Source: CAWAND01 sp963797485
GTDB lineage: Bacteria; Chloroflexota; Anaerolineae; Anaerolineales; E44-bin32
Assembly: GCA_963797485.1 (NCBI GenBank)
Contig: CAWCPF010000003.1
Coordinates: 62,001 to 126,000 of the forward strand
Length of the DNA stretch: 64,000 nt
Direction: 5' to 3'
Shown: one piece after another, positions 41,529 to 50,714 of the stretch
Layout of the letters: each line of letters starts with the position of its first letter
Position numbering within the stretch: the stretch's first letter is position 1
Notes under the pieces: generated by a model
What the model saw: only the letters and a program-made list of their open reading frames with translations
Told to the model about the DNA's origin: nothing
The model's database searches: none
Program-made: the position numbers and the translations under genes

Positions 41529-43056
41529 GTGAAGGCCATACGCAAACACATCAGGTGGATTGTCGTCGGCGCTGCCGTATTCCTGGCCGGCGGCGGCTAT
41601 GCCGGCTATCACTACGTCGTCCAGGCTCAAACCGCCAGCACCGAGTCCCCGCTCCAAACGGCCAGCGTGCAAACGGGGAGCATCGTCATCTCGGCCAGCG
41701 GCAGCGGCAGCCTGATCTCGAATTCGGAGTGGCAGCTTGGCTTCAACGGAGACGGCACGCTCATTGAACTGGATGCCGGCGTCGGTGATGAGGTCAAGGC
41801 CGGACAGGTTTTGGGCAAGATCGATGACACCAATGCCCAGCAGAAGCTCCAACAGGCCCAACTCAATCTGGCCGCGCTGACCGGCCCGGAGGCCCTGGCC
41901 AGTGCCCAGCAGGGGCTGGCCAATGCCCAGACGGCCCTAACTTCGGCTCAATACAGCCTCTCGGTGGCGCAGCAGGGCAACCGCGCCAGCGCGCAAACCA
42001 TCGCCGCCCAAGAAGGCAAAGTCCTGCTGGCCAAGCAGGCTCTGGACGATGCCCGGCGCCGCTGGAGCGGCGGCACTCCGGATGACCATGACAGCGCTCA
42101 GGGGGCCATCAACCTGAACAACGCCCAGTTGGCGTATGACTCGGCGGTGCGCACCCTCAATTGGTACAAAGGCAAACCAACTGCGGCCGAACAGGCGAAG
42201 CTCCAGGCAGCGGTTGATCTCGCTCGGGCCCAGGTCGATTCGGCCCAGGCTTTGGTGGACACACTCACCGGCGCGAGCACCGAGCTCAATAGCCCGGCCG
42301 TACCTGTGAATGCGGATCTGCTCAAGCTGCGTCAGGCTCAGCTCGACGTCCAGACGGCCCAAACAGGCGTGGACGAAACGGTGATCACATCGCCGATCGA
42401 CGGCACGGTCCTCTCGGTCGACGCCACGGTCGGCCAGACCGTGAGTGGAAGCTCGGTGATCACCGTGGCTGACTTGAGCCACCCCAGCTTGAAGGTCAAC
42501 TTCGACGAAACCGACCTGGCCCAGGTCCAGATCGGCAACCCAGTGAATGTCACCTTCGAATTCGTATCCCGACCAGACCTTCACCGGGACGATCACCCAG
42601 GTCGAGCCGCAGCTGGTGACCGTCGAGGGGGTGCAGACCGTCCAGGCACTGGTGGCGCTCGACGCGGGTGCCAATCGATCGGGGTCGGCGGCATCGACGC
42701 GTTCGGGTCTCCCGTCCCAGTCGAGCGTCAGCCCGACATCCGCCGACCCGTCGGCCAGCGCCACGCCCGCCTCGGCGGCCGTCAACTCGCCGCAGCTCTT
42801 CCTGGGCCTCAACGCAACCGTCCAAGTGATCAGCGCCCAGGCCAGAAATGTCCTGCTGGTCCCGATTGAGGCGGTTCACGAGCTCGCCCCGGGAAGCTAC
42901 GGGGTGTTCGTGATGGTCGATGGCCAGCCCCAGCTACGCGTGGTCGAGGTTGGCCTGGAGAGTCTGACCAGCGCCGAGATCAAGTCGGGCCTGCAGGCCG
43001 GCGAGGTCGTCACGACCGGTGTCGTGCAAACCCAGTCGAGCCAGACCCAGCCATGA
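41529..43056 (+). CDS. MacA/HlyD-like periplasmic adaptor protein (frameshifted)
   Basis: About 508 residues. N-terminal membrane anchor (IVVGAAVFLAGGGYAGYHYVV), biotinyl-lipoyl-like segment (GTLIELDAGVGDEVKAGQVLGKID), a long Ala/Gln-rich coiled-coil hairpin (about residues 95-255), the returning lipoyl half (VITSPIDGTVLSVDATVGQTVSGSSVITVADL) and a beta-barrel with a Ser/Thr/Pro insertion. Forms the adaptor of a MacB-type ABC exporter. GTG 41529 with AAGGAG 11 nt before. Break at 42561-42562 (tt): removing one T gives VNVTFESYPDQTFTGTI. Probable sequence error. Stop overlaps the ATPase start. Confidence 0.88.
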
Positions 43057-43790
43057 CCGAGCAGCCGCTCATCGTGACGCATCACCTGGACAAGGTGTAT
43101 GGCAAAGGTGACATCCAGGTGCATGCGCTCAAGGATGTGAACCTGTCGATCCGCCGCGGCGAGTTTGTGGCCATTATGGGTTCATCCGGCTCGGGCAAGA
43201 GCACGCTCATGAACATGCTTGGGTGTCTTGATCGGCCCACGAGCGGGCAGTACTTCCTGGGTGGCCAGGATGTCAGCGACCTGGACGTGTACGAGCGAGC
43301 CAGCATCCGCAATCGCGAAATCGGCTTCGTGTTTCAGGCGTACAACCTGCTGGCCCGAACCTCGGCAGTCAAGAACGTGGCGCTGCCGTTGATGTACTCA
43401 CGCAACGGCAAGCAGGCAGCCGAAGTGCGCCGCGAGCTGGCGCTTGAAGCCCTGGGGGCCGTCGGACTCGCCGATCGCGCTCATCACCTGCCCAACGAAC
43501 TGTCCGGCGGCCAGCAGCAGCGTGTGGCTATCGCCCGTGCGTTGATCAATGACCCTTCCCTGATCCTGGCCGATGAGCCCACCGGCAACCTCGACAGCGC
43601 CGCCAGCCTCGAAATCATGGGTCTGCTGCACACGCTCCATGAGCGGGGCCGGACGATTGTGATGGTCACCCACGAGGTCGAACTGGCCGAGCACGCCCAG
43701 CGGCTGATCCACTTCCGCGATGGCAGCGTCGAGGTCGACCAACCCAACGGCAAACACGTCCCGCCCCGACGGCCAGGAGACCGGCCGTGA
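43053..43790 (+). CDS. MacB-type ABC transporter ATP-binding protein
   Basis: 245 residues. Walker A MGSSGSGKSTLMNMLG, Q-loop FVFQAYNLLARTS, signature LSGGQQQRVAIARAL, Walker B LILADEPTGNLDSAAS, His-switch VTHEVE. Closely related to LolD/MacB ATPases. ATG overlaps the adaptor stop; stop overlaps the permease GTG. Energises export of a substrate or lipoprotein. Confidence 0.95.
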   Translation: MTEQPLIVTHHLDKVYGKGDIQVHALKDVNLSIRRGEFVAIMGSSGSGKSTLMNMLGCLDRPTSGQYFLGGQDVSDLDVYERASIRNREIGFVFQAYNLLARTSAVKNVALPLMYSRNGKQAAEVRRELALEALGAVGLADRAHHLPNELSGGQQQRVAIARALINDPSLILADEPTGNLDSAASLEIMGLLHTLHERGRTIVMVTHEVELAEHAQRLIHFRDGSVEVDQPNGKHVPPRRPGDRP

Positions 43791-45025
43791 AGCCGCTGGA
43801 GATCCTTTCGCTGGCCTGGGAAGGCCTGCTCACCAACAAGCTGCGGACCCTGTTGACTATGCTCGGCGTCATCATCGGCGTTTCGGCCGTGATCATGATG
43901 CTGGCCGTGAGCGCCGGCGCGCAGGCGATTGTGGCCGACCAGATCACGGCCCTTGGTTCCAATCTCATCTTTGTGACCCCCAATTTCTCGCGCGCCGGTC
44001 CAGGGGGCGGCGGACCCGGCGGCAACGACGTCTTCCTGACCATGGACGATGTGTCCGCCATCCAGGCCAAGGTGCCGGGAGTCGCCGGGGTATCCACCGA
44101 GCGTGGTACCAACCAGACCGTGCGGGCCGGAAGCGTCGCACTCAGCGGCGTGAGCATTGTCGGCACAACCTTCGATTATCCGACTGTCCGCAGTGTGGCC
44201 ATCGGCAGCGGCCGGTTCTTCACCGCCGAGGAGGCCTCCCAGGCAACCAAAGTGGCTGTCCTCGGCCCATCGCTGGCCGAATCGCTTTTCGGCTCCGTCG
44301 ACCCAATCGGCCAGACCGTGCTGGTCGGCAATGCCCAATTGACCGTCATCGGGGTCACGGCGCCAAAGGGAACGGTCGGCAACACCGACTATGACAGCCA
44401 GCTTTACACCTCCCTGGAGCTCATCAATCGCCGCTTCCTGCCATCCCGCCTGGCGAGCATCTTCGGCAGCCGGGTGACGACGATCTTTGTTAAATTGAAC
44501 GACGGCGCCTCGATGGACGATGCCATCTTTCAGATTCAGGTCTTGCTTTCCCAGGCCCATGACGTCTCGTTGACCGAGCTGCCATTCAACGTCCAGACGC
44601 AGCAGGATGTCATCCAAACTCAGACCGCCACCACGGCGGCGTTCCGGGCCCTGCTGGCCTGGGTGGCGGCGGTGTCGCTCCTGGTCGGCGGGATTGGAAT
44701 CATGAACATCATGCTCGTCAGCGTGACCGAACGTACGCGCGAAATCGGCATACGCCAGGCCATCGGCGCCACACCAACCGACGTGCGTTTGCAGTTCCTG
44801 ACCGAGGCGCTGCTGCTCAGTCTGGTGGGGGGAGGCATTGGCGCGTTGACCGGCGTTGGCGGCGCGTGGGCGCTAAACCAGTTCGGAAGTTTTCAAACCG
44901 TGGTCGTTCCCTGGTCGATCCTGCTTGCCTTTGTCTCAGCGGCTGCCGTAGGCATCGTGTTCGGGTACTTCCCCGCCAACAACGCCGCCAACCTGGATCC
45001 CATTCAGGCATTGCGATACGAATGA
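43787..45025 (+). CDS. MacB-type ABC transporter permease
   Basis: 412 residues. N-terminal helix (ALTMLGVIIGVSAVIMMLAVSAGAQ region), large MacB_PCD extracytoplasmic domain (about residues 45-265), and three C-terminal helices with the FtsX signature GGIGIMNIMLVSVTERTREIGIRQAIGATPTDVRLQFLTEA. Mechanotransmission-type exporter of macrolides, peptides or lipoproteins. The adjacent lipoproteins are candidate partners. Confidence 0.95.
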   Translation: MKPLEILSLAWEGLLTNKLRTLLTMLGVIIGVSAVIMMLAVSAGAQAIVADQITALGSNLIFVTPNFSRAGPGGGGPGGNDVFLTMDDVSAIQAKVPGVAGVSTERGTNQTVRAGSVALSGVSIVGTTFDYPTVRSVAIGSGRFFTAEEASQATKVAVLGPSLAESLFGSVDPIGQTVLVGNAQLTVIGVTAPKGTVGNTDYDSQLYTSLELINRRFLPSRLASIFGSRVTTIFVKLNDGASMDDAIFQIQVLLSQAHDVSLTELPFNVQTQQDVIQTQTATTAAFRALLAWVAAVSLLVGGIGIMNIMLVSVTERTREIGIRQAIGATPTDVRLQFLTEALLLSLVGGGIGALTGVGGAWALNQFGSFQTVVVPWSILLAFVSAAAVGIVFGYFPANNAANLDPIQALRYE

Positions 45026-45060
45026 CACTCACGCCTCGCCACCCTCCTGGAGCAGCCATC

Positions 45061-45723
45061 ATGCGAATGGTCCGTCCTGCCCTGGCGATCGCCATCACGG
45101 CGCTCTTTCTGGCGGCCTGCGGTGCGGCCGCCAGCCTGGGCGGATCCTCCGCCACGGCTCTGTCCTCGAATTACGCCGACGCGCTGCCGTCCGCCGGCCA
45201 GTTGGCCGCGGGGACGCTCGGGCTGGAGGGCACAACATGGGCCGTGGACGCTGAGCAGGCCAGCCAGCTGCTGCCCCTTTGGCAGGGGCTCTTGAGCCTG
45301 TTGAACAGCCCAACCAGTTCCGACCAGGAGATCAACGGCGTGGTCACCCAAATCGAAGCTGCCATGACGCCGGATCAGGTGGCGGCCATCTCGGCTATGC
45401 ACCTCACCGCATCCGACCTGGCGGCACTGATCGTCTCCGGTCCGGAGGCTGACGAGGCGGGTTCCCGGCCCGGTGTGTCTGGCCAGGCAAGCGGCTTCGC
45501 GTCCGGCGGACCGGGTCCTGATGGGGCCGTCTTCATCGGAGGCGGTCCGGGGGCGGATGGATTGGCCGGCCTTCCCGGAAGCAGTTCATCGCTTTCAGAA
45601 GCAACCCAGACCTCGAACCAAACCTTGGCCGCACAGACCGCGTCGGGCCAACTGGCAGCCATCGGGGTCAATGCCCGGGTCGTGCAGGCCGTCATCAACT
45701 TCCTGTTGTCGAGGGCCGGTTGA
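45061..45723 (+). CDS. lipoprotein of unknown function, MacB-linked (paralogue A)
   Basis: 220 residues. Lipobox LFLAACGA (Cys about residue 20). A helical core follows: GTLGLEGTTWAVDAEQASQLLPLWQGLLSLLNS…EINGVVTQIEAAMTPDQVAAISAMHLTASDL. Then a Gly/Ser-rich linker and a short C-terminal helix VNARVVQAVINFLLSRAG. The same architecture recurs in the next gene. 35 nt after the permease, so in the same operon. Function unknown; exporter partner or substrate is plausible. Confidence 0.78.
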   Translation: MRMVRPALAIAITALFLAACGAAASLGGSSATALSSNYADALPSAGQLAAGTLGLEGTTWAVDAEQASQLLPLWQGLLSLLNSPTSSDQEINGVVTQIEAAMTPDQVAAISAMHLTASDLAALIVSGPEADEAGSRPGVSGQASGFASGGPGPDGAVFIGGGPGADGLAGLPGSSSSLSEATQTSNQTLAAQTASGQLAAIGVNARVVQAVINFLLSRAG

Positions 45724-45738
45724 GCCGGAGTTTCGGTT

Positions 45739-45754
45739 TGTGAAATTCGTCACA
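45739..45754. promoter_or_regulatory. perfect TGTGA-N6-TCACA site before lipoprotein B
   Basis: TTTGTGAAATTCGTCACATAT ends 17 nt before the ATG of the second lipoprotein and abuts its AGGAGG. A bound CRP/FNR-type regulator here would block transcription or act on an upstream-oriented promoter. Confidence 0.55.
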
Positions 45755-45771
45755 TATAGGAGGCGGCAGGC

Positions 45772-46566
45772 ATGCGTCGATCCACTCTTCCCGTTCTGAT
45801 GACGGCTTTCGCCCTGGTCCTGGCAGCTTGCGGCGGCAGTGCCCAAGCGGCAGCTTCCAGCCAGTCGACGGCGGCAAGTTCTGCCGGGGGCGCCGGGGCA
45901 GACGGCCTGGACGCTTTGATTGGAAACCAGGATCCCAACGCGCCGCTCCCGCTGGCCAGCGCCCTGGCGGTGGGAACCGTGAAGCTGGACAAGACAGCGC
46001 AGGAAATCACGCCCGATGAAGCCAAGCAGCTCATCCCATTGTGGCAGGCACTGCAAAGCCTGATGCAGAGCGACACGTCGGCCCAGGCCGAGGTCGAAGG
46101 CGTGATCAACCAGATTCAATCGACCATGTCCGCCGACCAGGTCGACGCCATCAAGGCCATGAACCTCAAGGGCTCGGATGAAGCCTCCATCTTCGGACAG
46201 GGCGGGGCTGCCTTTGGCGGACCGAACGCGCAGGGGACCCCCGATGCCATTCGCACGCCTGGCCCAGGCGGCGGTCGTTTCGGTGGAGGTTTCGCCGGGG
46301 GTGATGGCGGGTTCCCGGGCGGCGGGGGCGGCGGCAATTTCGTCTTTCAAGATGGCGGGGGCGGATTCGCCGGCGGTGGTCCGGGGGGCTTTAACGGCGG
46401 CGGCCTACCCGGTGCCGGAGGCAACGCCGGCGCCAACGGCGGGAGCGACGCGGCCCAGAGCCAGCGCGCCACCGCCCAGGCCCGATTTGCCCAATTCCAG
46501 CAGCTCGGCGTAAACCCGATCCTGGTGCGGGCGGTCATCAATTACCTGCAAACCAAAGCCGGCTAG
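45772..46566 (+). CDS. Gly-rich lipoprotein, MacB-linked (paralogue B)
   Basis: 264 residues. Lipobox LVLAACGG, then the same helical core as paralogue A (ALAVGTVKLDKTAQEITPDEAKQLIPLWQALQSLMQS…EVEGVINQIQSTMSADQVDAIKAMNLKGSD). A striking Gly-rich tract of about 80 residues (residues ~135-215, mostly G with F, A, N and P) follows, then VNPILVRAVINYLQTKAG. AGGAGG upstream of the ATG, a CRP-like palindrome before that, and a strong terminator after the gene. Function unknown. Confidence 0.78.
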   Translation: MRRSTLPVLMTAFALVLAACGGSAQAAASSQSTAASSAGGAGADGLDALIGNQDPNAPLPLASALAVGTVKLDKTAQEITPDEAKQLIPLWQALQSLMQSDTSAQAEVEGVINQIQSTMSADQVDAIKAMNLKGSDEASIFGQGGAAFGGPNAQGTPDAIRTPGPGGGRFGGGFAGGDGGFPGGGGGGNFVFQDGGGGFAGGGPGGFNGGGLPGAGGNAGANGGSDAAQSQRATAQARFAQFQQLGVNPILVRAVINYLQTKAG

Positions 46567-46595
46567 CCGGCTCACCTCTCTTCTCTTGCCTCACG

Positions 46596-46640
46596 GGATG
46601 GAGGCACACAATTCGGCGTGTGCCTCCATCCTTTTCTTTT
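46596..46640 (+). terminator. strong rho-independent terminator ending the exporter operon
   Basis: GGATGGAGGCACAC pairs with GTGTGCCTCCATCC (14 bp) around AATTCGGC and is followed by TTTTCTTTTC. Confidence 0.93.
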
Positions 46641-46746
46641 CTCACACTCGATGGGCTATCCAGCCGCGGGCCAAGGCCCCGGTCCGGCCGTGATAGACTC
46701 TGCGGGTTGGCCGGGGCGGCGTGCCGCCCGTTCGCCGAGGCGCGAC

Positions 46747-47949
46747 TTGGACTCCTTGCCCGACCTCCCCAAGCAAAAGGTGGCCCAGGCCGTCGAGTTG
46801 CTGGCCGAATTCAAGATCGACCTGTGGCTGACGTTCACCCGCGAATCCAGCCTCATTCCCGATCCGGTACTGGACGTGTTGGGCCCGCTCTCCGTCACCT
46901 GGCCCTCGGCCTTCCTGATCGGCCGCGGCGGTGAGCGGATGGCTATCCTCGGGCGGCATGATGCGCCGAACGCCGAGCGGTTGGGCGCCTTTGCCGAAGT
47001 GATCGCCTACGACGAGTCGATCGGCCCGGCCCTGACCGCCGCTCTGAAGAAACTCGATCCAGCCCGGATCGCGGTCAACTTCAGCCTGAACGACCCTGCC
47101 GCCGACGGACTGTCGGCCGGGATGGAGCGGCTGCTCGCCCAGTATCTTGGCGAGGCCGGCATCCCGTCCGACCGTTTGGAGTCGTCTGAAGACCTGGTCT
47201 CCCGTCTGCGCGGCCGCAAATCGGCGTCCGAAATTGCCTGTATTCAGCAGGCCATCGTCACCACCCAGGAGCTTTTCGGCCTGGCTGGCAGCGCGATGAA
47301 GCACGGTATGACCGAGATCGACGTCGCCGATTGGTTTCACAGAGCAGTTCGCGACCGCAATCTGGACTACGCCTGGGAGGCACGCTCCAACCCCCTGGTC
47401 AACATCGGGCCGGAGTCGACTGTCGGCCATACCTTGCCCGGAGAGCAAGTGCTCGAGCCGGGCCGCATCGTGCACGTCGACTTCGGGATCAAGCAGGTCG
47501 GATTCTGCTCCGACCTGCAGCGGACCTGGTACGCGCCCGGGCCCGGCGAGACCGAGCCCCCCGAGCCGGTCATGCAGGCCTGGGAGGCTTCCCGCTCGGC
47601 GCTCCTGGCCGGGGCGGCGGCGATGCGGCCCGGTGCCCAGGGCTGGGAGGTCGACGCGGCGGCGCGCGCGGCCCTGGTCGATCGAGGCTACCCCGAGTAT
47701 TCCCACGCTTTCGGTCACAATCTCGGCCGGATGGCCCATGACGGAGGCACGGTCCTCGGGCCGCGCTGGGAGCGCTACGGCCAACTCCCGTATGGACGGC
47801 TGGAGGCTGGCAACGTCTTTGCCATCGAACTGGGGGTCGAAGTCGAGGACTTCGGGCCGGTTTATCTGGAAGAGAATGTGGCCCTGACGGAGAGCGGCGT
47901 CGAGTGGCTCAGTTCACCCCAGACCGAGATTTGGATGTTGAACGCTTAG
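46747..47949 (+). CDS. M24 family metallopeptidase (Xaa-Pro peptidase-like)
   Basis: About 400 residues. The N-terminal creatinase-like domain (KVAQAVELLAEFKIDLWLTFTRESS…) is followed by the pita-bread catalytic domain with metal ligands in HVDFGIKQVGFCSDLQRTWY (two Asp), YSHAFGHNLGRMAHDGG (His), FAIELGVEVED (Glu) and VYLEENVALT (Glu). The start is taken as TTG 46747 (GAGG upstream) because earlier in-frame starts lie in the preceding terminator; this is uncertain by up to 40 codons. Probable aminopeptidase P-like enzyme. Confidence 0.85.
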   Translation: MDSLPDLPKQKVAQAVELLAEFKIDLWLTFTRESSLIPDPVLDVLGPLSVTWPSAFLIGRGGERMAILGRHDAPNAERLGAFAEVIAYDESIGPALTAALKKLDPARIAVNFSLNDPAADGLSAGMERLLAQYLGEAGIPSDRLESSEDLVSRLRGRKSASEIACIQQAIVTTQELFGLAGSAMKHGMTEIDVADWFHRAVRDRNLDYAWEARSNPLVNIGPESTVGHTLPGEQVLEPGRIVHVDFGIKQVGFCSDLQRTWYAPGPGETEPPEPVMQAWEASRSALLAGAAAMRPGAQGWEVDAAARAALVDRGYPEYSHAFGHNLGRMAHDGGTVLGPRWERYGQLPYGRLEAGNVFAIELGVEVEDFGPVYLEENVALTESGVEWLSSPQTEIWMLNA

Positions 47950-47978
47950 GCAAGGGAGGCCGTCTGCCAACGGGCCCG

Positions 47979-49134
47979 ATGGATTCCCCGCCCGATCTCC
48001 GCTCGCTTTTCTTGCTCGATCCCAACACCGTCTATCTCAATCACGGGGCCTTTGGCGCCTGTCCCCGGCCGGTCTTCGATGCCTACCAACGCTGGCAGAT
48101 CGAACTCGAGCGCGAACCGGTTCAGTTCTTGGGGGTGCGCGCCGCCGACAGGCTGCGGTCGGCGCGCCAGGCTCTGGCCGATTTTGTGGGCTGCCACGCC
48201 GACGACCTGGTGTTCTTCCCCAACCCGACCACCGCCATTAACATGGTCGCCCGCAGCCTCGAGCTGGCGCCGGGGGATGAGATCCTGGCCACGGACCACG
48301 AGTACGGCGCGCTGGACCGCACCTGGCGCTTCATCTGCGGCCAGACCGGGGCAGTTTACATCCGGCAGGACATCCCCTTGCCGCTCGACACGCCCGAGGC
48401 GATCGTCGAACGGCTGTGGTCGCGTGTCTCCCCGCGCACGCGGGCCGTCTTCGTCAGCCACATCTCCAGCCCGACGGCGGTCACGTTGCCAGTCGAAGCC
48501 ATCTGTCGGCGCGCCCGCCAGGCCGGCATCCTGACCATCATCGACGGTGCCCATGCCCCCGGCCAAATCCGGCTCGATCTGGAGAACTCTCGGCGCCGAT
48601 GTGTACACGGGCGCGTGCCACAAATGGCTGTGCGCTCCCAAGGGCTCGGCCTTCGTCTTTGTCCGGCGCGAGATCCAGCCCATGCTCAAGCCCCTGGTCG
48701 TCAGCTGGGGATGGGAGTCGGATAGGCCCAGCGGCTCGGCGTTCATTGATCACCACGAGTGGCAGGGGACGCGCGACCTGGCCGCCTTTCTGAGCGTCCC
48801 GGATGCGATCGCTTTTCAGGCTGAGCATCATTGGGACGCCGTTCAGGCGGGGTGCCATCGGTTGGCGCTGGAAGCGCGCACCCGCCTGCTGCAGCTGTGG
48901 GACCAGCCCCCCGCTTGCGACGAAAACGCCTTTCACCAAATGTTTGTCGTGCCGGTGCCCACAAACGACCCGGAAGGCGTGCAGCGGCGGCTCTACACCG
49001 AGTTTGGCATCGAAGTCCCGCTCTATCGGTGGGGAGGCACAAGCTGGCTGCGAGTGTCGATTTAAGCGTACAACTCCGCCGCCGACGTCAACGCGCTGGT
49101 CGAGGCTTTGCCCAGGGCGGTGCAACCCGAATGA
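47979..49134 (+). CDS. class V PLP-dependent aminotransferase, isopenicillin-N-epimerase-like (frameshift and nonsense codon)
   Basis: About 384 residues if repaired. Family features: LDPNTVYLNHGAFGACPRPVF at the start, PNPTTAINMVARSL, HISSPTAVTLPVEAICRRARQAGILTIIDGAHAPGQI, and YTGACHKWLCAPKGSAFVFVR with the PLP-binding Lys. Two lesions: near 48588 one extra T (deleting it gives DLENLGADVYTG), and a TAA at 49063-49065 after LRVSI where the family expects Gln (…QAYNSAADVNALVEALP continues in frame to a TGA at 49132-49134 that overlaps the next ATG). The overlap shows the longer frame is the original gene. Confidence 0.85.
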
Positions 49135-50714
49135 AGCCTGCGCGCCTGGCGGTGAGGCCCCTTGCCTTGTGGATGGGGATCGGACTGTTGTTCGCACTGG
49201 CATACAGCCAGGATCCGCTGTACTCGTCCAACCAGAATCAGTATTTCCTGCACGGACTTGCACGCGCCGGCGTAGGTCATTTGAACCAGGACTGGCTGGC
49301 GAACACGCGCGACCCCACACCGGTGTTCTCATCACTCGTTCAAGCCACCTACACCTGGATCGGACCTTGGGCGACCTACCTCGAGTACGGGCTGCTGCTC
49401 GGCCTGTACGTCTGGGCTCTGTACAGCCTCACTGCGCCCGCGCTGGGTCCCTCGCCCTCCCGGTTTCAGCGGCTCTGGCTGATCGCCGGCCTGACCCTGA
49501 TCCACTCGACCGCTCTGCGGTTCGTGCTCGCTGGTTTGCCCGCCGGTGACGGGGGCTACCTGCTCGAAGGCGGCGTGGCTGGACAGCGGCTGCTCGGGCC
49601 GGTGTTTGAACCAAGCGCCTTTGGGGCACTGCTGGTGGTGTCCATGGCGCTGTTCTTGCGAGGGCATCCGCACTGGGCTGGCGCCACAGCCGCCGCAGCC
49701 GCCACCGTCCATCCGACCTACTTGTTGACCGCCGGCGCGCTGGTGCTCGGATACCTGCTGGTCCTGGCTCTAGAGGATCACCAACCCGGCAGGGCCGCCT
49801 CCGCCGGCGGTTTGGCCCTGGTGGCTGTTGCCCCGATCCTGGTGCACACGCTTCAAGTGCTCGGCGGATCGTCACCCCAGACCTCGGCCGAGGCCGCGGC
49901 TGTCCTGGTGCAGTTCCGAATCCCGCACCATGCGCTGCCCGTCGACTGGCTGGATGCCGCCGCGGCGATCAAGTTGGGGGTGATCCTGGCCGCCTTGGCA
50001 TTGATCAGGCACCGCCGACTATTCTGGCCGCTGACAATCCCGGCCGCCGCCGGGGCGATCTTGACCCTGATCCAGCTGGCCGTGGACAGCGATCGGCTGG
50101 CGCTGATCTTCCCCTGGCGTGTGACCACCCTGCTCGTCCCGGTCAGCGTTGCTTGGCTGCTGGCGCTGGGTCTGGCATGGATCGGTCGGAGGCTTGGGGG
50201 CCGCTCTCGGCTGCTCAAGTGGGGAGCCTTCATGGCCTGGCCGGTGATGACCGCCCTGGCCGTGATCGGGGTCGCGGCCTTCGGACTTCGCTTTGCGCGG
50301 CAGATGAGCGATCCGTCACGGCCGCTGTTCGATCAGGTGAAGGGGATGGCCGCGCCCGATCAGGTCTACCTGATCCCCCCCGGCCTGGAACAATTCCGGC
50401 TCGCCACGGGTCAGCCGGCCTATGTTGACTTCAAGGCCATCCCTTATCAGCCCGGCGAAGTCCTCGTGTGGTACGACCGGGTTAGGCTGGCTCAGTTCTT
50501 CTACCGCGACGATCCGGCGGATGTCGCATGCCAGCTGCTGGACCGCGCCGCGGCCTCCGGCGTGACCCATGTCGTTCTCGAGCCTGCGCAAATCAAGGCC
50601 CATTGCCCGCAGCTCGCGCCTGTCTGGCAGGGCGATGCCTATGCCATCTTCCGGTTGGGGAACGGGGCGCGCGATCGGGCCGGCAGCGCCGATGTTACAA
50701 TCGCAGGGCCGTGA
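49131..50714 (+). CDS. large polytopic membrane protein (DUF6798-like)
   Basis: 527 residues: about ten transmembrane helices (for example LALWMGIGLLFALAYSQ, YGLLLGLYVWALYSL, LWLIAGLTLIHSTALRFVLAG, GALVLGYLLVLALED, WPVMTALAVIGVAAFGL), then a C-terminal soluble part (VYLIPPGLEQFRLATGQPAYVDFKAIPYQ). The early loop QDPLYSSNQNQYFLHGLARAGVGHLNQDWLANTRDPTPVFS is what I recall from DUF6798 proteins; the overall plan resembles glycosyltransferase-like membrane proteins, but no activity is known. Start ATG overlaps the TGA of the aminotransferase. Confidence 0.75.
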   Translation: MKPARLAVRPLALWMGIGLLFALAYSQDPLYSSNQNQYFLHGLARAGVGHLNQDWLANTRDPTPVFSSLVQATYTWIGPWATYLEYGLLLGLYVWALYSLTAPALGPSPSRFQRLWLIAGLTLIHSTALRFVLAGLPAGDGGYLLEGGVAGQRLLGPVFEPSAFGALLVVSMALFLRGHPHWAGATAAAAATVHPTYLLTAGALVLGYLLVLALEDHQPGRAASAGGLALVAVAPILVHTLQVLGGSSPQTSAEAAAVLVQFRIPHHALPVDWLDAAAAIKLGVILAALALIRHRRLFWPLTIPAAAGAILTLIQLAVDSDRLALIFPWRVTTLLVPVSVAWLLALGLAWIGRRLGGRSRLLKWGAFMAWPVMTALAVIGVAAFGLRFARQMSDPSRPLFDQVKGMAAPDQVYLIPPGLEQFRLATGQPAYVDFKAIPYQPGEVLVWYDRVRLAQFFYRDDPADVACQLLDRAAASGVTHVVLEPAQIKAHCPQLAPVWQGDAYAIFRLGNGARDRAGSADVTIAGP

